Positions 14,195-23,437 of a DNA stretch of 64,000 bases are shown here, piece after piece. The position numbers were made by a program, and so were the translations under genes. The DNA is taken from assembly GCF_001425265.1 (NCBI RefSeq), contig NZ_LMEC01000001.1:454036-518035 (forward strand), in the 5' to 3' direction. The stretch's first letter is position 1, and every line of letters begins with the position of its first letter. Under the pieces are notes generated by a model. The model was given only the letters and a program-made list of their open reading frames with translations. It had not been told where the DNA came from and searched no databases. Source of the stretch: Massilia sp. Root418. GTDB taxonomy: Bacteria; Pseudomonadota; Gammaproteobacteria; Burkholderiales; Burkholderiaceae_D.

Positions 14195-16939
14195 GTGAAC
14201 ACATTCAACCGCCGCGCATTCCTCCAGATTTCCGCGCTGGGCGCCATGCCCCTGGCATCCATTACCGCCGCGCAGGGCGCGGGTCCGGCCGCCTCGCCGC
14301 AGACGAAACCCGCGCCGCTGGCCGCGCCACCCGAGACCAGCGCGGAGCTGAGCTGGCTGGAAGGCGCCCCTTCCGCGCACGCCGGCGTCACGCTGGGCGT
14401 GCCCTGGCCGCAGGGCAAACTGCCGCGCAACCAGGCGTTCGCATTATCCGCCGCCGGCGCCCCCGGCTCCGCCATGACCGTCCAGAGCTGGCCGCTGGCC
14501 TACTGGCCGGATGGCTCCCTGAAATGGACCGCCCACGCCCTGGCCGCTGGCCAGGCTGCTGCCGGCAAACTGCTGATCAAGCCTGTCAAGGCGCGCACGG
14601 CGCCGGCTTCCGCCGGTGCTGGTGCCCAGGTGGCGTTGCGCGACACCGGCGCCGCGATCGAGATCTCCACCGGCGTGATCTCATGCAGCGTCCCGAAACG
14701 CGGCCCGCACCTGATCGCCGCGATCTCGCGCGGAGGCCGGGAAATTGCCCGTGCCGGAAAACTGGTGGCGCTGAGCGACGACCAGCCCGACGGCAGCAGC
14801 GGGGCCACGCGCCACACGGCGTTTGAAAGCGACGTCAAGACGGTCACGGTGGAGCAGCGCGGCCCGGTCCGCGCCGTCGTCAAGATCGACGGCATGCACC
14901 GCAGCGGCCAGCGCGCCTGGCTGCCGTTCTCGGTGCGGCTGTACTTTTACGCAGGTGCCGAATCGGTCCGCATCATGCACACCTTCGTGTTCGACGGCGA
15001 CGAGCACAAGGAATTCATACGCGGCATCGGCCTGCGCTTCAACGTGCCGATGCGCGACCCGCTGCACGACCGCCACGTGCGTTTTGCCGGCGAGGACAAA
15101 GGCCTGTGGGCCGAGGCCGTGCGCGGCCTGACGGGCCTGCGGCGCGATCCCGGCACGGCCTTTCGTTCGGCCCAGGTGGCGGGGCAGGCCTGCCCGCCGC
15201 TGGAAGCCATGGCGCCCAACGTGCGCAAGCTGATGCACCTGATCCCGGCCTGGGGCGACTATACGCTGTCGCAGCTGTCGGCGGACGGCTTCCAGATCCG
15301 CAAGCGCACCAAGCCTCGCCACGGCTGGATCGACGCCGCCTGGGGCCGCCGCGCGCCGGGCGCGGGCTATATTGGCGGCGCGTCCGGCGGCGTGGCCTTC
15401 GGCCTGCGCGACTTCTGGCAGCGCCACCCCACCCAGCTCGACATCCGCAACGCCCACACGGACGACGCCGAGGTGACGCTGTGGATGTGGTCCCCGGACG
15501 CGCAGACGATGGATATGCGCTTCTACCACGATGGCATGGGCATGGAGACCCACGCCGACGAACTGGATGGCCTGGAGATCACCTACGAAGACTACGAAAA
15601 AGGCTACGGCAGCCCGCACGGCGTGGCGCGCAGCAGCGAGATCACCTTGTGGGCGCTGGCTGCCACCCCGTCGCGCGAGGCCATGGCCGCCATTGCGCAG
15701 GCGGTGCAGTCGCCGCCGCAGCTGGTGGCGCAGCCCGCGCACTTCCTGGCTTGCGGCGTGTTCGGCGGCATGTGGAGCCTGCCGGACCGTTCGCATCCGT
15801 CCAAGGCGCTGATCGAGGATGAGCTGGACCGCCGCTTCGACTACTACCGGGGCCAGGTGGAGCAGCGCCACTGGTACGGCTTCTGGAACTACGGCGACGT
15901 GATGCACACCTACGACGCGGACCGCCACGTGTGGCGCTACGACGTGGGCGGCTACGCCTGGGACAATTCGGAGCTCTCGCCAGACCTGTGGCTGTGGTAT
16001 TCCTTCCTGCGCAGCGGCCGCGCCGACATCTTCCGCCTGGCCGAAGCCATGGTGCGCCACACCAGCGAGGTGGACATCTACCACCTGGGCCGCTTCGCCG
16101 GCCTGGGCACGCGCCACAACGTGCAGCACTGGGGCTGCAGCGCCAAGCAGGTGCGCATCAGCGCCGCCGTGTACCGGCGCTTCTATTACTACCTGACCGC
16201 AGACGAGCGCATCGGCGACATCATGCAGGAGCTGCTCGATGCGGACGCCAAGCTGGCCGACGTGGACCCGGTGCGCAAGCGCGCCGCACCACTGGACAAG
16301 TCGGTGCATCCGGCCCGCGCCAGCTTCGGCACGGACTGGGGCTCGCTGGCGGGGAACTGGCTCACCGAGTGGGAACGCGGCGGCAAGCCGCTGTACAAGA
16401 ACAAGCTGCTGGCCGGCATGCGCGACATCGCGGCCATGCCGCACGGCTTCTTCAGCGCCGATCGTGCCGGCTACGAGCCGAAAGACGGCCACATGGCCAA
16501 TATGATCGGCGACAAGGTGGCCGCCAGCCACCTCAACGCGGTCTTCGGCGCGGTGGAGGTGTTCGCCGAGCTGATTGCCGTCACCGGCGACAAGGATTTC
16601 GAGCGCGCCTGGGTACAGTACTGCACGCTGTACAACGCCAGCCGGGAAGAACAGATCAAGGCACTGGGCATGCCGCACGGCGGCACCAACGCGCTGCGCG
16701 TGGGCCATTCACGGCTCACGGCCTATGCCGCCTGGCGCACCAGGAACGCCGAGCTGGCGCGCCGGGCATGGCGCGAATTCAACGAGCGCCCCGCCCCGCT
16801 GGTGCGCCCGGTTGAGCTGCGCGGCCCGGCCGTGCTCAATCCGGTACAGGAAGTGGACTGGATCAGCACCAACGACACAGCGCAATGGGGCCTGGCCGCG
16901 ATCCAGAACCTGGCGCTGATCGGCGACTACATTCCCTGA
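14195..16939 (+). CDS. Exo-rhamnogalacturonan lyase-like protein (PcRGLX family), Tat-exported
   Basis: A 914-residue protein. The GTG at 14195 starts a Tat-type signal (NRRAFLQIS followed by a hydrophobic stretch). The N-terminal RIFT-barrel region carries LSWLEGAP, GVTLGVPWPQG and SWPLAYWPDGSLKWTAHAL, which are hallmarks of PcRGLX-like proteins. An alpha-helical toroid-like second half follows, rich in Trp and His. Characterised relatives cleave rhamnogalacturonan I from the chain end by beta-elimination (PL26 and related). Tat export suggests folding, possibly with a metal, before secretion. Exact PL family and exo mode are inferred from similarity. It sits between the EreA-like gene and the CE12-GH43 gene. 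Confidence 0.8.
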   Translation: MNTFNRRAFLQISALGAMPLASITAAQGAGPAASPQTKPAPLAAPPETSAELSWLEGAPSAHAGVTLGVPWPQGKLPRNQAFALSAAGAPGSAMTVQSWPLAYWPDGSLKWTAHALAAGQAAAGKLLIKPVKARTAPASAGAGAQVALRDTGAAIEISTGVISCSVPKRGPHLIAAISRGGREIARAGKLVALSDDQPDGSSGATRHTAFESDVKTVTVEQRGPVRAVVKIDGMHRSGQRAWLPFSVRLYFYAGAESVRIMHTFVFDGDEHKEFIRGIGLRFNVPMRDPLHDRHVRFAGEDKGLWAEAVRGLTGLRRDPGTAFRSAQVAGQACPPLEAMAPNVRKLMHLIPAWGDYTLSQLSADGFQIRKRTKPRHGWIDAAWGRRAPGAGYIGGASGGVAFGLRDFWQRHPTQLDIRNAHTDDAEVTLWMWSPDAQTMDMRFYHDGMGMETHADELDGLEITYEDYEKGYGSPHGVARSSEITLWALAATPSREAMAAIAQAVQSPPQLVAQPAHFLACGVFGGMWSLPDRSHPSKALIEDELDRRFDYYRGQVEQRHWYGFWNYGDVMHTYDADRHVWRYDVGGYAWDNSELSPDLWLWYSFLRSGRADIFRLAEAMVRHTSEVDIYHLGRFAGLGTRHNVQHWGCSAKQVRISAAVYRRFYYYLTADERIGDIMQELLDADAKLADVDPVRKRAAPLDKSVHPARASFGTDWGSLAGNWLTEWERGGKPLYKNKLLAGMRDIAAMPHGFFSADRAGYEPKDGHMANMIGDKVAASHLNAVFGAVEVFAELIAVTGDKDFERAWVQYCTLYNASREEQIKALGMPHGGTNALRVGHSRLTAYAAWRTRNAELARRAWREFNERPAPLVRPVELRGPAVLNPVQEVDWISTNDTAQWGLAAIQNLALIGDYIP

Positions 16940-16952
16940 GAAGCCATTACAC

Positions 16953-19169
16953 ATGAATATGAAGACTACCTTGATCGCCCTGACGCTGGCCGGCGCATTC
17001 TCCGCCAGCTTCTCCGCCTCGGCGCAAACCGCCGGCCCACGCAAATTCGACTTCGGGGCGCTGCCTAAGGCTGGCTACACCGCCGTGCCGGCAACGGCCG
17101 AATACACGCCCGGCCGGGGCTATGGCTTCGAGCCCGGTGCCGCAGCCGGAAAGCCCTCCTTCTTCTCGGTGGACCTCCCGGAAGGCAATTACAACGTCAC
17201 CGTCACGCTGGGCGGCCCGCAGGAAGCCGTCACCACCATCAAGTCCGAGCTGCGCCGGCTGATGCTGGAAAACGTGCACACGGCAGCCGGGAAAACCGAA
17301 GTGCGCGCCTTCACCGTCAACATCCGCACGCCGCAAATCCCCGCCCGCGAAGGGCTGGCCGCCGGCGTGGTCAAGCTCAAGGCGCCGCGTGAAACCGTGC
17401 AGGAAGCCTGGAACTGGGACCGCCGCCTGACGCTGGAATTCAACGGCGCCAATCCGGCGGTGCGCGCCATCGAGATCACGCCGGTCCAGGCGCCGACCAT
17501 CTTCCTGCTGGGCGATTCCACCGTGTGCGACCAGCCGGGCGAGCCCTACGCCAGTTGGGGCCAGATGCTGCCGCGCTTCCTGAAGCCCGGCATCGCCGTC
17601 GCCAACCACGGCGAATCCGGCGAAACCTACCGCGACTCCCTGGCCCGCCGCCGCCTGGACAAGGTCTTGAGCGCCCTGCGTCCCGGCGACACCGTGATGA
17701 TGCAGTTCGGGCACAACGACCAGAAGCAGATCAAGGAAGGCAAAGGCGGCCCGTTCACCACCTACAAGGCCGAGATCAAGGAGCACGTGGACCGCGTGCG
17801 CGCCCGGGGCGGCGTGCCGGTGATTATCTCGTCCATGGAGCGCCGCGCCTTCGACGCCAGCGGCAAGGTCATTCCTTCGCTGATTGACTACGCCACCGCC
17901 GCCCGCCAGTCGGCGCAGGAGCTGGGCGTGGCCTTCATCGACCTGAATGCCATGAGCAAGCCGCTGTATGAGGCGCTCGGCACGGAGGCGTCCAAGGCGG
18001 CGTTTGCTGAACCGCAGCCCGGCCGCATCGACAACACGCACCACAACAACTACGGCGCCTACGAGCTGGCGCAAGCGGTGCTGACCGGCATGCGCCAGGC
18101 CGGCGTGCCAGCCGCATCCTTCATCGCCGACGGCTACGGCGCCTTCGATCCGTCCAAGCCGGACCCGGTAGCCAAATTCGCCGTGCCGGCCAGTCCCACG
18201 TTCACCAATGAACGGCCGCTGGGCGACGAGGCCAATACCGGCGCGGAAGCCGACACCAAAGCAAATGCCAACGCCTTTGTCTTTGCCTACTTCACGAAGA
18301 ACGGTGAGGACGGCCTGCACCTTGCCGCCAGCGCAGACGGCTACCGCTGGGAGAAGCTGGGCGGCGGCCGCAGCTATCTCGCGCCCAAGGTCGGCATCTC
18401 CAAGCTGATGCGCGACCCGTGCATCGTGCGCGGCCCGGACGGCACTTACCACATGGTCTGGACCTCGGGCTGGAAGGAAAACAACATCGGCTACGCGTCC
18501 TCGAAAGACCTGGTCAACTGGTCCGAGCAGCAGGAACTGCCGGTGATGGCGCACGAAAAGGGCGTGCTCAATGCCTGGGCGCCGGAGATCGTGTACGACG
18601 AGCAGCGCGCGGAATACCTGATCTTCTGGGCTTCCACCGTGCCGGGCAAGTTCACGGAAACCGCCGGTTCGTCCGAGGAAAAGTACAACCACCGCCTGTA
18701 CGCCACCACCACCAGGGATTTCAAGACGTTCACGCCCACCAGGCTGTTCTACGATCCCGGCTTCAGCGTCATCGACGCCACCTTCGTGCGCGCCAACGGC
18801 AAGAACCACTTGCTGGTCAAGGACGAAACCGTGAAGCCGCCGCGCAAATACCTGCAAGTGGCGGATGCGCCGGCATTGAGCGGCCCGTTCGGAAAGCTGA
18901 GCGCGCCCATCACGCCCGAAGGCATGTGGGTGGAAGGCCCGACCGCCATCCAGGCCGGTGAGGACATCATCGTCTACTATGACGCCTACCGCGACAAGCA
19001 CTACGGCGCCATCCGCTCGCGCGACCTGGTGACGTGGGAAGACGTGACCGCAAAAATGCGCTTCCCCGACGAAGGCACGCCGGTGCGCATGCGCCACGGC
19101 ACCGCCATCGCCGTACCCGCAGCGCTGGTCGAGCAGCTGCGCACGCAATCGACGACAATCAAACCATAA
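16953..19169 (+). CDS. Rhamnogalacturonan acetylesterase (CE12) fused to a GH43-like propeller
   Basis: A 738-residue exported protein. A signal peptide covers residues 1-25. A beta-rich N-terminal domain runs to about 165. The SGNH esterase domain (about 170-400) has the nucleophile in LLGDSTV, QFGHND and the final Asp-His in IDNTHHN. From about 440 to the end comes a five-bladed-propeller glycosidase-like domain with repeated blades such as MRDPCIVRGPDGTYHMVWT and LNAWAPEIVYD. The esterase should remove acetyl groups from galacturonic acid; the GH43-like part probably acts on arabinan or galactan side chains or only binds them. The join is a 40-residue linker in one open frame. Gaps to its neighbours are 13 and 28 bases. 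Confidence 0.85.
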   Translation: MNMKTTLIALTLAGAFSASFSASAQTAGPRKFDFGALPKAGYTAVPATAEYTPGRGYGFEPGAAAGKPSFFSVDLPEGNYNVTVTLGGPQEAVTTIKSELRRLMLENVHTAAGKTEVRAFTVNIRTPQIPAREGLAAGVVKLKAPRETVQEAWNWDRRLTLEFNGANPAVRAIEITPVQAPTIFLLGDSTVCDQPGEPYASWGQMLPRFLKPGIAVANHGESGETYRDSLARRRLDKVLSALRPGDTVMMQFGHNDQKQIKEGKGGPFTTYKAEIKEHVDRVRARGGVPVIISSMERRAFDASGKVIPSLIDYATAARQSAQELGVAFIDLNAMSKPLYEALGTEASKAAFAEPQPGRIDNTHHNNYGAYELAQAVLTGMRQAGVPAASFIADGYGAFDPSKPDPVAKFAVPASPTFTNERPLGDEANTGAEADTKANANAFVFAYFTKNGEDGLHLAASADGYRWEKLGGGRSYLAPKVGISKLMRDPCIVRGPDGTYHMVWTSGWKENNIGYASSKDLVNWSEQQELPVMAHEKGVLNAWAPEIVYDEQRAEYLIFWASTVPGKFTETAGSSEEKYNHRLYATTTRDFKTFTPTRLFYDPGFSVIDATFVRANGKNHLLVKDETVKPPRKYLQVADAPALSGPFGKLSAPITPEGMWVEGPTAIQAGEDIIVYYDAYRDKHYGAIRSRDLVTWEDVTAKMRFPDEGTPVRMRHGTAIAVPAALVEQLRTQSTTIKP

Positions 19170-19197
19170 ACTAACCGTCAACTTTCGGAGACCCTGC

Positions 19198-19899
19198 ATG
19201 AAACGACTGCTGCTTGCCTTTGCCACCGCCGCCGCACTGAATCTCGGTTTGTCGCTGCCCGCGGCCGCCCTCGATCCTGCCACCACCACCGCCAGCGACC
19301 AGAACTACCTCGCACGCGTGCCTTACCAGACCTATTTCGCGGACTATCTCGCGCTGCGCAAAGGCCGCCAGGCCGACATCATCTTCATCGGCGACTCCAT
19401 CACCGAGCAGTTCCGCTGGGGCTTGGGCGCATCGGTCTGGAACACGCGTTTCGAGAACCGCGCCTTCGATTTCGGCCTGGGCGCGGACCGGACGCAACAC
19501 GTGCTGTGGCGGCTGGACAATTTCGACCTGTCCTTCCTGAAGCCGAAGGTAGCGGTCATCATGATCGGCACCAACAACGTCAGCAACGAGCCCGAAGACA
19601 TCGCCTCGGGTATCAAGGCCGTGGTGGCCGCCACCCAGAAGAAATTCGCCGGCGTGAAAGTGGTCGTGGTCAGCATCCTCCCGAACGCCCGCGCCACCCA
19701 GCGCATGGAAGAAGTGAACAAGCTGATCGCGCCCCTGGCCGATGGCAAGTCCATCTGGTATCTGAACCTCGCGGCCCGCTTCACGCCCGAAGGCGACAAC
19801 TGGAAAGGCCTGACCGGCGACAAGCTGCACCTCACCACCGCCGGCTACAACATGTGGGCCGACGACCTCGAAGCCCTCCTCGCCACCATTCCGAAATAG
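19198..19899 (+). CDS. Secreted SGNH/GDSL acetylhydrolase
   Basis: A 233-residue protein with a signal peptide (about 1-25). It has the nucleophile block IFIGDSITEQF, the Gly of block II in the ADRTQH region, Asn in MIGTNN and the catalytic Asp-His in DKLHLTTAGY. This is the small PAF-acetylhydrolase-like GDSL type, different from the CE12 enzymes nearby. It probably deacetylates released sugars or oligosaccharides. CGGAGA precedes the ATG. It ends one base before the TonB receptor gene. Confidence 0.85.
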   Translation: MKRLLLAFATAAALNLGLSLPAAALDPATTTASDQNYLARVPYQTYFADYLALRKGRQADIIFIGDSITEQFRWGLGASVWNTRFENRAFDFGLGADRTQHVLWRLDNFDLSFLKPKVAVIMIGTNNVSNEPEDIASGIKAVVAATQKKFAGVKVVVVSILPNARATQRMEEVNKLIAPLADGKSIWYLNLAARFTPEGDNWKGLTGDKLHLTTAGYNMWADDLEALLATIPK

Positions 19900-19900
19900 C

Positions 19901-22234
19901 ATGACCAACCGGCACACCGTAGGGCGGGTTAGCCGCAGGCGTAACCCGCCGCGTGCCATCGCCGCATGCATCATCCTCGCATTCGCACCACCGGGCCAGG
20001 CCCAAACCGCCCCGCCGCCCACGGTCACCATCAAAAAAACGCCCCCAAAACCGCCGGAACCTCCCGCCACGCCCACCAGCGGCGACGCAGCTGAACCGCC
20101 CAGCGTGGTCGTCTCCGCAGAACGCCCCACCAACCGCATCGACCGCCAGGTCTACGACGTCAAGTCCGACGTCGGCGCCAGCAACGGATCCGCAGCGGAC
20201 GCCCTCAACAGCGTCCCCTCGGTGGCGGTCGACCCCGACGGCTCCGTCACCCTGCGCGGCAGCCCCAACGTCCAGATCCTGATCGACGGCAAACCGTCCG
20301 CCATGCTGCAGGGCGAGAACCGGGGCGCCTCGCTGAACGCCATCCCCGCCGAGGACATCGAATCGGTGGAGGTGATCAACAACCCGGGCGCACAGTTCGG
20401 CAACGACGCCGGCGGCGGCCCTATCATCAACCTGGTGATGCGGCGCACGCGCCGGCCGGGCGGCTTTGGCGTGGTCAACGCCAACGGCGGCACGGCAGGC
20501 CGCTACAACGCGGCACTCAGCGGCACCTACAACTCGGGCGTGTTCGGCATCCAGGGCGGACTGAACGTCCGCCACGACGGCCGCGCCGGCAGTGGCGAAA
20601 CGGTGCGCGACCGCATCGACCCGCTCACCGGCGCCATGGTACACAGCACGCAATTCGCCAGCTCCTCCGGCCTGAACGACAACGTGGGCGCCAACGCCAC
20701 GCTGAACTACAACGCCGGTGCCAAGGACACCCTGGCCGCCAGCGTCTCCTACCAGGGCCGCGACAACGCACAGCGCTCGCAGGACCGCTACCTGCGCTAC
20801 GCCGCGGCCGGCGGCGCGTTGGACAGCGACTACACCCGCAGCACCCGGCGCGGCGGCGACGCCCGCAATTACGGCTGGGGCGCGCGCTGGGAGCACAAAG
20901 GCACGGCCGATGGCGAAACCATGAAGATGGATCTGCGCGTCACGTCGGCCGATAACACCGTCAACAACGCTTACCAGAACGTCTACGCTGTTGCGCCGCG
21001 CGGCGCGCTGGACCAGAAGAGCTTCCAGGATAACGTCACCAGCAACCGCATTGTCGACTTCACCGGCGACTACGAGCTGCCGATTGGCCGCGCCATGCTC
21101 AAGCTGGGCTACAAGATCGCAGACAACCGCAGCGATTTCGACATCCTCTACACCGATACGGACCCGGTTTCGCAGCTGCCCCACGTGAACACGCAGCGCA
21201 GCAACCGCTTCCGCATGGACGAGAAGAACACGGCGCTGTATGGCTCTTACCAGACGCGCCTGAATGAAAAATGGGGCGTGCTGGGCGGCATGCGCGTGGA
21301 GCACACCGGTCTCGACGTCGAGCAGCTGACCACGCACGTGAACGCATCGAACAGCTACATCAGCTACATTCCGAGCGCCTATGCGACTTATAAATGGTCG
21401 GACGACACCAACCTGCGCTTCAGCTACGCGCACCGCCTGCGCCGTCCTAACGCCTACGAGCTCAATCCCTTCGTCATCTACCGCGACGAATTGAACGTCT
21501 CGGCCGGCAATCCGCAGCTCAATCCCACCAGGACAGATTCGTTCGAGATCGGCTACGAGAGCCGCATCGCCGGCATGGAGACCAATCTGCGCGCCTACCA
21601 TCGCAGGGACCGGGACTCGATCCTGATCCGGCGCTACTTCATCAGCGACACAGTGCTGCTGACGACGCCCGCCAACGGTGGCCGCAACAACGCGAGCGGA
21701 CTGGAATTCACAGTGCACGGCAAGGTCATGCCCGGCCTGTCGGTGAACGCCAGCGGCAACCTGGGGCACACGGAACAGTTGACGGAGGACTTGTACGGCT
21801 TCACCAGCACGCGCACCACGTCTTCGCTGAGCGGGCGCCTGCGGGTGAACTACCAGGCCACGCCTGACGACCAGCTGCAGGCCATGGTGCAGACCCAGGG
21901 TAAAGCTCTTTACGGCCAAGGCGTGCGGCAGCCCAACACCACGGTCAACTTCAGCATGCGCCACGCGATCACGCCGAAATTGAGCCTGGTGCTGAACGTC
22001 ACGGACGTGTTCGACGCGAACCGGATTGAAACCGTCACCAACACGGCGACGCTGAAGGAGACCAGCATCCGGCGCTCGGACGGGAGGATCGTCTACGTGG
22101 GCTTATCCTACCGGCTGGGCGGCTTCACGCCGGGAACGGGCGCCGGGCCGAGGCCGGCCGGGGTCCAAGGTCAAGGCCAAGGCCAAGGCCAGGGACAAGG
22201 CCAAGGACAGCGCAGCAGCGGCGGGCCGCGTTAG
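19901..22234 (+). CDS. TonB-dependent outer-membrane receptor, probable rhamnogalacturonan oligosaccharide importer
   Basis: A 777-residue protein. A signal sequence (core AIAACIILAFAPPGQAQ) is preceded by an Arg-rich n-region that is encoded by a palindromic repeat. The plug domain (about 70-185) has ALNSVPSVAVDPDGSVTLRG and LIDGKPSAM; the rest is a 22-strand-type barrel. The C-terminus has a GQ-repeat tail beyond the last strand (VYVGLSYRLGGF), which is unusual because barrels normally end in an aromatic residue. It overlaps no gene but begins one base after the GDSL esterase stop. Operon context suggests uptake of acetyl-free pectin oligosaccharides; no SusD partner is seen, as is normal in proteobacteria. 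Confidence 0.9.
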   Translation: MTNRHTVGRVSRRRNPPRAIAACIILAFAPPGQAQTAPPPTVTIKKTPPKPPEPPATPTSGDAAEPPSVVVSAERPTNRIDRQVYDVKSDVGASNGSAADALNSVPSVAVDPDGSVTLRGSPNVQILIDGKPSAMLQGENRGASLNAIPAEDIESVEVINNPGAQFGNDAGGGPIINLVMRRTRRPGGFGVVNANGGTAGRYNAALSGTYNSGVFGIQGGLNVRHDGRAGSGETVRDRIDPLTGAMVHSTQFASSSGLNDNVGANATLNYNAGAKDTLAASVSYQGRDNAQRSQDRYLRYAAAGGALDSDYTRSTRRGGDARNYGWGARWEHKGTADGETMKMDLRVTSADNTVNNAYQNVYAVAPRGALDQKSFQDNVTSNRIVDFTGDYELPIGRAMLKLGYKIADNRSDFDILYTDTDPVSQLPHVNTQRSNRFRMDEKNTALYGSYQTRLNEKWGVLGGMRVEHTGLDVEQLTTHVNASNSYISYIPSAYATYKWSDDTNLRFSYAHRLRRPNAYELNPFVIYRDELNVSAGNPQLNPTRTDSFEIGYESRIAGMETNLRAYHRRDRDSILIRRYFISDTVLLTTPANGGRNNASGLEFTVHGKVMPGLSVNASGNLGHTEQLTEDLYGFTSTRTTSSLSGRLRVNYQATPDDQLQAMVQTQGKALYGQGVRQPNTTVNFSMRHAITPKLSLVLNVTDVFDANRIETVTNTATLKETSIRRSDGRIVYVGLSYRLGGFTPGTGAGPRPAGVQGQGQGQGQGQGQGQRSSGGPR
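19919..19950. repeat. Palindromic repeat copy 1, inside the TonB receptor gene
   Basis: GTAGGGCGGGTTA...GTAACCCGCC, the same unit as three intergenic copies in this window. Here it is translated in frame as the Arg-rich start of the receptor's signal sequence (VGRVSRRRNPP). No other start codon lies in frame between it and the hydrophobic core. Confidence 0.9.
22160..22214 (+). repeat. GQ-encoding tandem repeat at the receptor C-terminus
   Basis: Six-base units of the type GGCCAA/GGTCAA encode seven or so Gly-Gln pairs just before the stop of the TonB receptor. It is a slippage-prone low-complexity tract. Confidence 0.85.
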
Positions 22235-22254
22235 GCAGGCCGCACTTTGCCGCG

Positions 22255-22722
22255 CTACTTCGCAGTCGGCCGCTCGGCCTCACTGGACCAGACCTTCATG
22301 GTTTGCACCGCCAGCAGCTTGCAGCCGGCGGCCGTGTTCACGTAAGTGCGCATGAACTGGTAGCGGTTGCTGCGCCAGGTTTTGCCGTCGGCGTTCCATG
22401 CCTCTACCGTGCTTTGGCCGCGCAGCACCACCGTGTCCCCCAGCACCTGCGCCTGCACGCCGCTGGTGGTGCGGGACTTGGGTATGCTGGCGGGCTTACG
22501 CGCCCGGGCCACCACTGCGGCCTTGTCGTCAATGGACGAGACCAGATTGTGGACCCAGACAAATTCTTCGGCCAGCAGGTTCTCAAGGAAAGAGGCGTCG
22601 CCAACGCGAGTCGCCTCTTCATACTGCGCGTCGCGCGCGATCAGGTCAGCAACGGGCAGGCAGGGTGCGGCCTGTGCCAAGGCCGGCAAGGCTGCGAGCA
22701 GTAGCAATAGTGTCGGTTTCAT
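22255..22722 (-). CDS. Exported NTF2-like (DUF4440-type) protein
   Basis: A 155-residue protein with a signal peptide (about 1-19). The rest matches the SnoaL/DUF4440 cone fold: ADLIARDAQYEEATRVGD, LAEEFVWVH, and a C-terminal beta-sheet with YQFMRTYVN. Members often hold small molecules or are enzymes of unknown substrate. Its ATG lies four bases after the stop of the YesU-like gene, so it is the third gene of that short reverse operon. It converges with the TonB receptor gene, 20 bases apart. Confidence 0.8.
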   Translation of the reverse strand: MKPTLLLLLAALPALAQAAPCLPVADLIARDAQYEEATRVGDASFLENLLAEEFVWVHNLVSSIDDKAAVVARARKPASIPKSRTTSGVQAQVLGDTVVLRGQSTVEAWNADGKTWRSNRYQFMRTYVNTAAGCKLLAVQTMKVWSSEAERPTAK

Positions 22723-22726
22723 GCAG

Positions 22727-23437
22727 CTATTCTAGTCGGTAGACCTTGAAATCGGTGATTTCCTGGCGCGAGTGTGTGGTGCGGAAGCCGAAATAGCCCT
22801 TGCGCAGCGGCTCGGGATCGCGGTAGGTGAAGAAGGTTTCGCCGTCCACCGCGATACGCGTGCAGCCCTGGTAGACCGAGATATCGATCTGGTACTCGCG
22901 ATTGGGCAGCAGCAGATGGTCGCTGTCCGCCATGTCGCCAAGCAGAACACGCTGGCCCTTGCCGTCGTATTTGCGGAAGCGCGTGGTGGTATTGCTGTTG
23001 CCGCCCATGCCCATGTAGTACAAGCTCAGTGCATCGTACTGCGCGAACGTGCCGTCCCGGGTGAACAGGTTGGCGTTGCGCGGATCGCTGGCCATCCAGA
23101 ACTGGTTCAGGTCGGACAGGCGGTCGTTCTGGCCGCCGCGCATCAGCATCGTGCGGCGGTAGCTGATGTGGACGTCGCCGGACAGCTCGGGCTTGAACCA
23201 CACGGTAGCGTCCCCCGCCACGTCTATCGTCAGCTTGCCCTGTGCTGCAGCCACCCTGGAAGCGGCGCCGGCCCGGTACTCGGGCACCCAGCTGGCCAGC
23301 CCTTGCTCAAACCCGTCCGCATGCAGCAGTGCTCCCTGCTTCCCCCAACTGGCGCAGTCCTGCGCCAGCGCGGCACAGGAAGTCAGCACGCCAAGCGCCA
23401 AGGTCACGGCGGTGGCAGCGGCCCGGGCGGCGTTCAT
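22727..23437 (-). CDS. Exported YesU/DUF6250-like lectin-fold protein
   Basis: A 236-residue protein with a signal peptide (about 1-25). The segments FWMASDPRNANLF, YDALSLYYMGMGGNSNTTTRFR and REYQIDISVYQGCTRIAVDGE fit the concanavalin-like DUF6250/YesU group that accompanies rhamnogalacturonan genes. Bacillus YesU is likewise in a rhamnogalacturonan cluster; a biochemical activity is not firmly known to me. Its ATG overlaps the stop of the double CE12 esterase (ATGA), so the two are translationally coupled. Confidence 0.75.
   Translation of the reverse strand: MNAARAAATAVTLALGVLTSCAALAQDCASWGKQGALLHADGFEQGLASWVPEYRAGAASRVAAAQGKLTIDVAGDATVWFKPELSGDVHISYRRTMLMRGGQNDRLSDLNQFWMASDPRNANLFTRDGTFAQYDALSLYYMGMGGNSNTTTRFRKYDGKGQRVLLGDMADSDHLLLPNREYQIDISVYQGCTRIAVDGETFFTYRDPEPLRKGYFGFRTTHSRQEITDFKVYRLE

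Noticed and set aside
13096..14475. Long reverse-strand frame across the EreA-like and lyase starts
   Set aside because: Shadow frame; the forward frames carry signal peptides and recognisable motifs.
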